Positions 34,853 through 42,448 of a stretch of 64,000 nt of DNA are shown here, piece by piece. The translations under genes and the position numbers were made by a program. Positions within the stretch are counted from its first letter, which is position 1. Each line of letters begins with the position of its first letter. The notes below the pieces were generated by a model. That model made no database searches. It worked only from the letters and a program-made list of their open reading frames with translations, and had not been told where the DNA came from. Source of the stretch: an uncultured Draconibacterium sp. (GTDB lineage Bacteria; Bacteroidota; Bacteroidia; Bacteroidales; Prolixibacteraceae); contig CANLMQ010000001.1 in the NCBI GenBank assembly GCA_947492175.1, positions 1 to 64,000 on the forward strand, written 5' to 3'.

Positions 34853-37276
34853 TCATTCGTACCTGAGGGTTTCAATTGGATTTCTGGTAGCTGCCTTCCA
34901 GGTTTTCCAGCTAGTTGTTATTGCTGCAACCAAAATGGCAAGTAAAAATGAACCTGCAAAAAGCCACCAGTTAAGTCTTGTTTTATACGGATAATTCATT
35001 AGCCATCTTGAAGCGAGGTACCAGGCAACCGGTAAAGCAAATAAACCTGACCAGAAAACAATCTTCCCAAAATACAACTGTATCAAAGCCATAATATCTA
35101 AAATCGAAGCCCCATTTGCCTTTCTCAAGCCTATTTCCCTCACCCTGCGGTGTATGGCATTTGCAGAAATACCATACATTCCAAGAGCAGCAATCAATAC
35201 TGATAAAAGAGAAAACCAGATAAACATTTCACCCAGCTTTTCTTCGCTTTCGTATTGTCTGTTATACAAATCCTCCAGATAGATTTCTTTCGGCACCCAA
35301 TCCATATTAAAAACCTCTTTCGCCATTTTTGTCATATGGGCCTTTACTTCTTTGATATTACCCGGAATAAACCTAATCAGCAAATTATATCCTCCTTCAG
35401 GCCAATTTCTAATTATTGTAGGTGGTATAGGTAATTTTAATGAAGAAAAATGGGAATCCCTGGCAACCCCAATGATTTCAACCCTTCTGGAGTTGACAGT
35501 ACCCATAGTCCCAACCGGATTTCTTAATCCATAAGCTTTAACGGCCGCTTCGTTTAAAATGACTCGTAAAGTATGGTCGCCCGTTGATTGGTCTGCTTTA
35601 TTTCCGGGAATAAATCCGCGTCCTTCCACAATTGGTATTTCCAATAAGTCGAAGAGTTCCGGATAACAATAAATCCCATAAGTCTCAACTGTCTTACCTT
35701 CAAAATTATATGTAGCGCCGGGCTGAAAATTAATTCCGGGAACCGTCATGGTATAAGAAACTTTTGTAATAGACGGGCACTCAAGCAGACGTTCTCTCCA
35801 TGTGTTCATTTTTTCTTTTTGTTGGAGATAACCGTATTGATACCTGAGCACATTTGAGAGATTCATTCCGATATCGCTGTTTTTCATGTAGTTTGTTTGC
35901 TTAACTACAAGAAGTGTAATGGAAAGCACAATTATGGTTATACTGTATTGCAAAACAAGCAAAGCTTTGCGCGTAATGTTTCCTCTTTTCGAAGTATATA
36001 ATGCAAGGTTTCTTAAAACGGCAACAGGGCTGTATGCTGATAATAACCAGGAAGGAACAATTGCTGTAAAAATAATCAACAAAAGGAAACACCCGGAAAT
36101 AGTAATCAGGTTATAGCTAGAAAAAAGTTCCCGAAAATACAGTTGTGTGCCAATCAGGTTGTTGTAATACGGAAGAGCAATATAAACCGTTACAACCGAC
36201 AACAACATTCCTAAAATGCAGATTGCGGCTACCTCTCCAGTGAACTGTACAAAAATATGCTTCCTGTCTGAACCTACAATTTTGCGGATACCTGTTTCTT
36301 TTGTGCGGAAAAAGGTCCGCGTGGTATTCAGGTTGATAAAATTAATCACGGCCAGTAATAATATTAAAATAGCAATCCCGGTTAACCCTGCCATAAGACG
36401 GAAATTTCCATGCAACACATAACTGAATTCCTTCTCTGTCTTTCCATGAAAATAAATATTCTTTAATGGCCTTAAGCGATATTCAATCTGACTGTTATCA
36501 ATGTCCGGCCATGCCTTCTTAAACAGTTCTTTACAATGTGCAGAGGCTTTCAGTCCAACATCCCGCGAGCTTATATGTGGAGCAAGTAAAACATAGGTTG
36601 GATGCATAAATGCACCCCAGGCATCCCACTCAATATTGGAATTCTTATAATGCTGCTTTAATGAACTAATTGGTATTACTGTTTCGAAAGGGATATGAAA
36701 ATTATTCACATCTTTTATAACTCCAGTTACTGTCAGAATAATATTATTCTGATTGGTAATCTGTTTCCCAATGGGGTACTCGTTATTAAACAGTTTTTTT
36801 GAAACTGATTCCTGCAACACTATTGACTGAGGATCGAGCAATGCTGTTTTGGGATTGCCGTAAATAAACTGAAATGGAAATACTTCAAAAAATGTACTGT
36901 CAGCAAAGACAAGGTGATTATGTGTCACTTCTATTATCTTTTCAGGATTCTGCTCTTTTTGATAAGACAATTTTCCCTGATAGCCCATGTATCTTATACG
37001 CACTGCTTTTTCCACTCCCACAATTTCGCGCTGTAGAATTGGTCCCAGTGCAAGTGGCTGTTCTGTCCATCCACTGTATTCAGGCGAATACAATTCAACC
37101 CTGTACACACGGTTTTCATGCCCACCAAATTTATCAAAGCTGAGTTGATTGTTCACCCATAAAGAGATTAATAAAAACACTGTTAATCCAACTGTTAATC
37201 CAAGAATCTGGATAAAAGTAATTACCGGATTTTTTGTGAGGTGACGCCATGCGATTTTAATAAAATTCCAAATCAT
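34853..37276 (-). CDS. MacB/FtsX-type ABC transporter permease B2
   Basis: 807 aa when started at the ATG at 37274-37276 (MIWNFIKIAWRHLTKNPV). The longer frame needs a TTG, and the shorter form equals B1 in length and N-terminus. Two-fold PCD/FtsX plan as P1. Periplasmic motif QESVSKKLFNNEYPIGK; first coupling segment RTKETGIRKIVGSDR; second RVREIGLRKANGASI; B-type tail with LMNYPYKTRLNWW and NPIETLRYE. It precedes tolC by 142 bp, but the tolC promoter lies between them, so B2 may be in a separate transcript. No clear promoter was found in the 233 bp upstream; read-through from the repeat-protein gene is likely. Confidence 0.93.
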   Translation of the reverse strand: MIWNFIKIAWRHLTKNPVITFIQILGLTVGLTVFLLISLWVNNQLSFDKFGGHENRVYRVELYSPEYSGWTEQPLALGPILQREIVGVEKAVRIRYMGYQGKLSYQKEQNPEKIIEVTHNHLVFADSTFFEVFPFQFIYGNPKTALLDPQSIVLQESVSKKLFNNEYPIGKQITNQNNIILTVTGVIKDVNNFHIPFETVIPISSLKQHYKNSNIEWDAWGAFMHPTYVLLAPHISSRDVGLKASAHCKELFKKAWPDIDNSQIEYRLRPLKNIYFHGKTEKEFSYVLHGNFRLMAGLTGIAILILLLAVINFINLNTTRTFFRTKETGIRKIVGSDRKHIFVQFTGEVAAICILGMLLSVVTVYIALPYYNNLIGTQLYFRELFSSYNLITISGCFLLLIIFTAIVPSWLLSAYSPVAVLRNLALYTSKRGNITRKALLVLQYSITIIVLSITLLVVKQTNYMKNSDIGMNLSNVLRYQYGYLQQKEKMNTWRERLLECPSITKVSYTMTVPGINFQPGATYNFEGKTVETYGIYCYPELFDLLEIPIVEGRGFIPGNKADQSTGDHTLRVILNEAAVKAYGLRNPVGTMGTVNSRRVEIIGVARDSHFSSLKLPIPPTIIRNWPEGGYNLLIRFIPGNIKEVKAHMTKMAKEVFNMDWVPKEIYLEDLYNRQYESEEKLGEMFIWFSLLSVLIAALGMYGISANAIHRRVREIGLRKANGASILDIMALIQLYFGKIVFWSGLFALPVAWYLASRWLMNYPYKTRLNWWLFAGSFLLAILVAAITTSWKTWKAATRNPIETLRYE

Positions 37277-37416
37277 GGTTGAAAAAATTAAGGTTAGCAA
37301 ATAAGGCTGTGCCTACAAATTCAGCCAGAGCAATAGTTCTGTTCTGATATTCAAGTCCTAATTTTTCCTGTTTTATCTCTCTTAAAAGGGTTGCAGATTA
37401 ACACATACCAAACAGC

Positions 37417-37437
37417 AAAAAATACATTTTTATGTAT
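37417..37437 (-). terminator. Short hairpin with T-run after the repeat-protein gene
   Basis: On the minus strand ATACAT-AAAA-ATGTAT is followed by TTTTT (complement of 37417-37421). It lies about 73 bp beyond the stop of the repeat-protein gene. The stem is only 6 AT-rich pairs, so it would probably act as a leaky terminator that lets some transcription into B2. Confidence 0.4.
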
Positions 37438-37509
37438 CTCCTGCTATTTGTTCTTACAATTGTAGATTACGATAACACATTGTTTTTGTTTTCTATTCAT
37501 CCAAACCAA

Positions 37510-37950
37510 CTATTTCCAGTAATTTTCGTCTATCATCCAGTTTTCAATCTTAAGAATTTCTTCTTTTTCGGTTAACATATAGTCTTTCACGAAAACCTCA
37601 TCGTCTACCATCCAATTTTCAATTTTCAATGTTTCTTCCACATCAACTTCCATATAGCTGCTGTAAGTGTTGAAGTAAAATTCATTCATCATCCAGCCTT
37701 CTGCCTCCAGGGGAGCTTCATTTATTGGCTCCAAATATTCATTTACACCAGTTATTGTAAAAGAAGCGCTGTGTTCTACTGGAAGCTTCTCATTAAATGC
37801 CAGAGTTTGTTGATCCGTCTGGATTTGTAACCAAAGCCCCTGACCATTTAATGCAGTGCATACCATAATTAATGCGAAAAGGACTACAATACTTTTCAAG
37901 GATTTGCTTCCTTTTTTTCTGTTTCCCAAATTGTTTTCTTTTGCTTTCAT
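37510..37950 (-). CDS. Small secreted protein with three 16-residue Trp-Met repeats
   Basis: 146-aa protein of no family I recognise. The start is the ATG at 37948-37950, preceded by GGAGG; the longer frame starts at a TTG that lies inside the sigma-54 promoter, so it cannot be transcribed from it. A basic N-region and hydrophobic stretch (VVLFALIMVCTALNG, about 21-35) look like a signal peptide without a lipobox. The mature part carries three acidic 16-residue repeats of the form (E/A)xLxxExWMxxExxx at about 78-93, 105-120 and 130-145 (EGWMMNEFYF, ENWMVDDEVF, ENWMIDENYW). It has its own sigma-54 promoter and activator sites next to the regulator gene. It may be the signal, the cargo or a periplasmic accessory of the transporter. 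Confidence 0.85.
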   Translation of the reverse strand: MKAKENNLGNRKKGSKSLKSIVVLFALIMVCTALNGQGLWLQIQTDQQTLAFNEKLPVEHSASFTITGVNEYLEPINEAPLEAEGWMMNEFYFNTYSSYMEVDVEETLKIENWMVDDEVFVKDYMLTEKEEILKIENWMIDENYWK

Positions 37951-38013
37951 GACTTCGTCCTCCGTTCTTTTTGTTCCTGTTTTCTTTTTATTGCTTCTTG
38001 TTCGATTGAATAT

Positions 38014-38032
38014 ATGCCAACCCGATGCCAAA
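38014..38032 (-). promoter_or_regulatory. Sigma-54 promoter of the repeat-protein gene
   Basis: Leftward TGGCATCGGGTTGGCA has GG (complement of 38028-38029), ten bases, then GC (complement of 38016-38017). It shares TGGYATCG, TTGGCA and the spacing with the tolC promoter. Predicted start is about 38005, leaving a leader of about 55 nt to the ATG at 37950. Confidence 0.78.
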
Positions 38033-38093
38033 ACACTAAACCACTAATAACATGCATCTTACATTTTACATCAAACAATATGCGTTAAATTTA

Positions 38094-38134
38094 TTTACAT
38101 GAATCTGTAAATTTTTTTTACAGATTATTGGAAT
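38094..38134. promoter_or_regulatory. Activator sites between the repeat-protein and regulator genes
   Basis: TTTACA-TGAATC-TGTAAA at 38094-38111 is centred 86 bp upstream of the GC of the leftward sigma-54 promoter, as at tolC. A second, weaker copy (TTTACA-GATTAT-TGGAAT, 38117-38134) starts 23 bp further on. Site 2 overlaps the -33 region of the rightward promoter of the regulator, which could give autoregulation. The two TTTACA/TGTAAA arms around 38112-38116 also form a 10-bp inverted repeat (AATCTGTAAA/TTTACAGATT). Confidence 0.7.
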
Positions 38135-38158
38135 TCGTTTTTGGTTGAAATAATTTTG
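38128..38158 (+). promoter_or_regulatory. Bacteroidota vegetative promoter of the regulator-kinase operon
   Basis: TTG at 38128-38130, 20 bp, then TAATTTTG at 38151-38158, matching the Bacteroidota -33/-7 pattern TTG...TAnnTTTG. Transcription would start near 38165, about 90 nt before the regulator ATG. The -33 element lies inside activator site 2. Confidence 0.5.
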
Positions 38159-38255
38159 GGTAATAAAGATACCCACGTTTCTTCCTCAGATCTTTTTAAA
38201 AGGAAAATCCGGGGGAGAAATCAATCTTATTTAGGAATTTTAAAATCAAGCTACC

Positions 38256-39620
38256 ATGCCAAAAGGAAAGATTTTAATTGTCGACGACAACAAAAGTATA
38301 ATCAGTACACTGGAAATTTTACTGGGCCCGGAGTTTGACGTGGTAAAGGGTATTACCAATCCCAATCAGATTCCAACAGAACTGCGAACCGGCGATTATA
38401 ATCTGGTAATTCTGGATATGAATTTTCAGGCTGGAATTAATACCGGCAACGAAGGTTTATATTGGCTTAACCAAATAAAAAAAAGTTACCCCAATATTTC
38501 GGTTGTACTGATTACGGCTTACAGTGAAGTAGAGCTGGCCGTAAAAGCATTAAAACAGGGAGCTACTGATTTTGTTCCTAAACCCTGGGATAACAGCAAA
38601 TTGCTGGCAACTCTGAAAGCTGCAATTCAGCTAAACTTTTCGAAAACAGAAGTTGGCCAGTTAAAACAAAAAACCCAAGGATTAAAACAAGAACTAAACC
38701 GCAACCCAAATTATATTATCGGATCTTCTCCACAACTTATGAAAATGATGAAATTGGTGAGGAAAGTGGCAAAAACCAATGCCAACATTTTAATAACCGG
38801 AGAAAACGGAACCGGGAAAGAATTAATTGCCCGCGAAATTCACCGTCTCTCGCAACGCAGCAACGAAGTAATGGTTAGCGTCGACATGGGCGCCATAAGT
38901 GAAACTTTATTCGAAAGCGAACTTTTTGGTCATGTAAAAGGAGCCTTTACCGATGCGCGGGAAAACCGGGCCGGAAAATTTGAAACCGCTCATAAAGGAA
39001 CCTTATTTCTGGATGAAATCGGGAATCTTTCATTTCCTTTACAAGCCAAATTACTGGCAGCAATTCAAAACCGCGAGTTTATGCGCCTGGGTTCCGACAA
39101 ACCCATTCCCGTTGATATTCGGTTGGTATGTGCCACGAATAAAAACCTTGAACAAATGGTTATTGACGGTGTCTTTCGGGAAGATTTGTTGTACCGTATT
39201 AACACCATTCAAATAGAAGCTTCACCTTTACGCGAAAGGGGCAATGATATTCTGGTTCTTGCCGATTTCTTTCTGAAAAAATATGCTTCAAAATACGAAA
39301 AACATGGATTAAAAATTAACCAGGCAGCGCAGGAAAAACTGTTAAAATATTCGTGGCCGGGTAATATCCGGGAGTTACAACACACTATTGAAAAAGCAGT
39401 AATATTAAGCGATGCAAACGTATTAAAACCCGAAGATTTTTTCTTTAAACAAATACTGTCTGCCAAGCTTGACGATGATCATCTAACCATTGAAGAGATG
39501 GAAAAACGCATGATACTAACTGCCATTGACAAAAATACAGGGAACATGAGCCTAGCGGCTGAAAAATTAGGAATAACCAGACAAACCTTGTATAATAAAA
39601 TTAAAAAATACGGGATATGA
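38256..39620 (+). CDS. Sigma-54-dependent response regulator (NtrC family)
   Basis: 454 aa in three parts. Receiver domain (1-120) with phospho-acceptor Asp 54, Thr 87 and Lys 109. AAA+ domain with Walker A GENGTGKE at 182-189, sigma-54 contact loop GAFTDA at 229-234 (the classical form is GAFTGA) and Walker B GTLFLDE from 248. C-terminal Fis-type helix-turn-helix (AAEKLGITRQTLYNKIKKYG). It overlaps the kinase gene by 4 bp (ATGA), so the two are translationally coupled. It activates sigma-54 promoters after phosphorylation. The two such promoters with shared palindromes at 34737 and 38014 make the transporter locus its likely regulon. Confidence 0.96.
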   Translation: MPKGKILIVDDNKSIISTLEILLGPEFDVVKGITNPNQIPTELRTGDYNLVILDMNFQAGINTGNEGLYWLNQIKKSYPNISVVLITAYSEVELAVKALKQGATDFVPKPWDNSKLLATLKAAIQLNFSKTEVGQLKQKTQGLKQELNRNPNYIIGSSPQLMKMMKLVRKVAKTNANILITGENGTGKELIAREIHRLSQRSNEVMVSVDMGAISETLFESELFGHVKGAFTDARENRAGKFETAHKGTLFLDEIGNLSFPLQAKLLAAIQNREFMRLGSDKPIPVDIRLVCATNKNLEQMVIDGVFREDLLYRINTIQIEASPLRERGNDILVLADFFLKKYASKYEKHGLKINQAAQEKLLKYSWPGNIRELQHTIEKAVILSDANVLKPEDFFFKQILSAKLDDDHLTIEEMEKRMILTAIDKNTGNMSLAAEKLGITRQTLYNKIKKYGI

Positions 39621-40969
39621 TAAGCAAAAATCTATATCTGAAAATCGTACTTCGGGTTTTGCTTTTACTACTAACAGCCCTGTTTTTGGGATGGAGCCTG
39701 TTCTCCCCAAAAGCCTACATATTATCGTTTATCCCTGCCATAATTTTATTGATCGTAACCATTAATCTCATTCATTTTCTTAACCGGATCAACCGTCGTA
39801 TTTTTTATTTCTTCGATGCAATAAAAAATGAAGACTCCACCCTTTCATTTCCCAATAACCTAAACAACAAAATTATAATCGACCTAAACAAAAGCCTGGA
39901 GAAAGTAAACCAGCAAATTCAGCAAATTCATATCGAAAACCGCCAGCAGGAACAGTATTTTCAGGCCTTGCTTGAACATGCAGCAACAGGTATGTTCACG
40001 TTTAATAAAAAGGGTTTTATCCTGCACTCAAACAGGCTTGTAAAAAGGCTCTTTTCGGTTGATGTTTTAACACATCTCAACCAACTGGAACGAATAGACA
40101 ACAAACTCTATCAAACCATTAAAGACATACAGCCTTCGGAACAACGTTTGGTTACCCTTCATCCCGAAAATGAAATTATTCAGCTTTTGATAAAATCGAA
40201 TTCATTTATCTCCGATCAGGAAGAATTGATGCTTATTTCGGTACACGACATAAAAAACCAGCTGGATGAACAGGAACTCGATTCATGGCGAAAACTGATT
40301 CGCGTAATGATGCACGAAATAATGAATTCCATTACTCCTATCACTTCTCTTTCTGAAAGTCTTGCCGGTTATTTTTATTCTGACGGTGAACTAAAAAAAC
40401 CGGAAGACATTAACGAAAAAACAATTTCGACCACTATTCGAGGACTGGAAGTAATACGTGAGCAAGGCAAAGGTTTAATTTCGTTTGTTGAATCGTACCG
40501 CCAGTTAACACGCTTACCGCACCCCAGAAAAAAAGTATTCCCGGTTAAAAACCTGATTGACAATATTCGCATCCTTTCCAGTTCGTTTGAAAATGCTGAT
40601 AAAATAAAAATGATTTGCGAGGTAAATCCGGAAGAGCTTGAAATTGTTGCCGACGAAAAACAAATTTCGCAGGTACTAATTAACCTGGTGAAAAATGCTT
40701 ATCAAGCTAACAATACCAACGAAAATGCGGTAGTTTCTATAAAAGCCGGGTTGAATAGTAACGACCGGCCGGAGATACTGGTTACAGACAACGGTCCCGG
40801 AATTTCAGCTGATTTGATGGATAAAATATTTGTACCGTTTTTCACTACAAAAGAAGCTGGCTCGGGAATTGGACTAAGTATTTCGCGCCAAATAATGCAA
40901 ATGCACGGTGGAAACTTAAAAATTAGTTCAACTCCCGGAAAACTGACAACTTCGGTATTAAGCTTTTAA
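39617..40969 (+). CDS. Membrane sensor histidine kinase
   Basis: 450-aa kinase partner of the preceding regulator. Two membrane helices (about 9-28 and 34-53) are joined by only a few residues, so there is almost no periplasmic sensor; it may sense within the membrane or through a partner. A PAS-like region follows (about 110-215), then the HisKA box MMHEIMNSITP with phospho-acceptor His 233, and the HATPase domain with N-box NLVKNAYQAN (356-365), DNGPG (391-395), FVPFFTTK and GSGIGL (415-420). The end is slightly short (SVLSF). It converges with the amidase gene and their stop codons overlap by 4 bp. Confidence 0.95.
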   Translation: MISKNLYLKIVLRVLLLLLTALFLGWSLFSPKAYILSFIPAIILLIVTINLIHFLNRINRRIFYFFDAIKNEDSTLSFPNNLNNKIIIDLNKSLEKVNQQIQQIHIENRQQEQYFQALLEHAATGMFTFNKKGFILHSNRLVKRLFSVDVLTHLNQLERIDNKLYQTIKDIQPSEQRLVTLHPENEIIQLLIKSNSFISDQEELMLISVHDIKNQLDEQELDSWRKLIRVMMHEIMNSITPITSLSESLAGYFYSDGELKKPEDINEKTISTTIRGLEVIREQGKGLISFVESYRQLTRLPHPRKKVFPVKNLIDNIRILSSSFENADKIKMICEVNPEELEIVADEKQISQVLINLVKNAYQANNTNENAVVSIKAGLNSNDRPEILVTDNGPGISADLMDKIFVPFFTTKEAGSGIGLSISRQIMQMHGGNLKISSTPGKLTTSVLSF

Positions 40970-41955
40970 ACAATAGCAACATATTCTTTACTTACCCACT
41001 TTTCTTCCAGGTTGAACTTATACCAGCCATTTTGTTCTGTTTCAATAATAATATCCGACCCACGATTTAATTTATCTACCACCTCATTATTTACACCCGG
41101 CCCACTTCTCACATTCAACACATTAGCAGTAACTTTTCCTTTTGTAACATCCCGGGTATATTTTGCAAACACCCAAAGTTCTTCACTTGCATTAATCTTA
41201 CACCATCCGTTTTCTTCGCGAAACGATTTTAACACCGACCCAAATTTTACCGGTTTAATCCTACTTGCCAAATTGTAGTTGATTCCCGGGCCGGTTCGAA
41301 CATTTAAGCGGGTTGCCATAACACAAATATGCTTGTCGAAATCGTCGATAACCAGATTATCATCTGCATCTCCGGTAATCTGCCTGACCAAAGGAATAAA
41401 ATTCGTTTCACAATCTGCAGCTTTGTTTCCACCAAAAAAAGCCGATCCCGGACAACTTTTGTTTCCCCCGGTACCATTGTTGCGTATTCCTGTACTCAGG
41501 TTAAACCAGTGATGGTACAAAATGGTATTTGTATTTGGGCTGATTCCAAATTTTATACAGAGTGCCGCAGTTGCCTGAATTATTGAATCGCGCTGGTCTG
41601 CTGTCATTTCATCGCCACCAATATCAAAATTTCCAATGCTCTCAATACAAATTGAATTTGCATTTTTACCTTTTATACACGCCGGCGATCGTTCCAGACT
41701 ACGTCCGGTTAAAATCATTCCATCAGGGAAAATGGTAAAATGTTGTCCAATATCATTCCAGCCGTTGTGTGTTACGTGGTACTCCTGCATATTGCGCTGA
41801 AGCTGAAAGTGATTGTTCCCATGAAAACTTGCGTAGTTTGGCTTATACGTGTGATGTTGTTGAATAATAAAAACGGCCCTGTTAACTGGTTTATTAGTAA
41901 TCCATTCTCTGAACTGAATTCCGTTCATTTTAAAAAATCCAAATTTCTTTTCCAT
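40966..41955 (-). CDS. N-acetylmuramoyl-L-alanine amidase with two SH3 domains
   Basis: 329 aa. An Amidase_2/PGRP-type catalytic domain (about 20-195) holds the zinc-site histidines in IIQQHHTY and YHHW, and a Cys in KSCPGSAF. It is followed by two bacterial SH3 domains (about 210-265 and 272-327: LNVRTGPGINY and LNVRSGPGVNN), which usually bind peptidoglycan. No signal peptide is visible: the N-terminus MEKKFGFFKMNGIQF is polar. It either leaves the cell by another route, acts on internalised muropeptides, or derives from a phage-type lysin. The gene stands alone, convergent with the kinase gene. Confidence 0.88.
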   Translation of the reverse strand: MEKKFGFFKMNGIQFREWITNKPVNRAVFIIQQHHTYKPNYASFHGNNHFQLQRNMQEYHVTHNGWNDIGQHFTIFPDGMILTGRSLERSPACIKGKNANSICIESIGNFDIGGDEMTADQRDSIIQATAALCIKFGISPNTNTILYHHWFNLSTGIRNNGTGGNKSCPGSAFFGGNKAADCETNFIPLVRQITGDADDNLVIDDFDKHICVMATRLNVRTGPGINYNLASRIKPVKFGSVLKSFREENGWCKINASEELWVFAKYTRDVTKGKVTANVLNVRSGPGVNNEVVDKLNRGSDIIIETEQNGWYKFNLEEKWVSKEYVAIV

Positions 41956-42448
41956 GATTGATTTGTTATGATTGGTTCTAACTTATTTTTCCTTAATAAG
42001 TTACAAATTATGTATGAGAATAAAAACTAAGATTTAAAATCACCACTTTCTATCATAAAATTATACGTAGTAAAACAGTAACTCATTTCCCCTTATGGTT
42101 CGGCAAAATTCTTCATTTATTAATCTGCTATCCAACAATCAATTACCTGTTAGGTGATAAAGAAAAATCTTCTAAAATTTGCGTATATCAATGCTTACAG
42201 CTACATTTGACAGTACAAAACGAGTTCATTTAAATAGAAAAAGATATTGTCCGCATTGATTTTTAAGTTGGTAAACTCAACAGAAAAAATTAAACCGAGT
42301 AAGCTCTTTTATGGTTGCTAAAGCAGGCCTTGTAGTCCGTCATTCGACGGATGAGTCTTCGGACCGATGGAAGTTTGATCAGCCGGGCACTCAAATCCTG
42401 TTATACAGGGGTTTTACACAAACTAAATTGATGCGGATTTTTTTTGTC
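41956..42448. other. Intergenic region with possible structured RNA
   Basis: No gene was found in these 493 bp. The right half (about 42310-42415) is GC-richer and structured. It holds TCCGTC-ATTC-GACGGA (42336-42351), then GTC-TTCG-GAC (42355-42364), a stable UUCG-type loop, and CCTGT-TAT-ACAGG (42397-42409) followed by GG and TTTT. It reads as a possible small RNA on the plus strand with a weak terminator. The last hairpin could equally lie at the 3' end of the leftward lnt transcript. I do not recognise the RNA as a known class. Confidence 0.35.

Noticed and set aside
37277..37300. Longer start for permease B2
   Set aside because: It needs a TTG. The ATG at 37276 gives 807 aa, the same length and N-terminus as B1.
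37385..37412. Third sigma-54 promoter before permease B2 (TTTGGTATG ... CTGC)
   Set aside because: The GG-to-GC distance is 13, not 10, and sigma-54 spacing is strict. No activator palindrome lies upstream.
37951..38031. Longer start for the Trp-Met repeat protein
   Set aside because: It would use a TTG and lies within and upstream of the predicted transcription start; the ATG at 37950 has a GGAGG ribosome-binding site.
42336..42385. Hammerhead-like ribozyme (GGATGAG ... CGATGG)
   Set aside because: The conserved CUGAUGA and GAAA core elements do not match and the three stems cannot be laid out properly.
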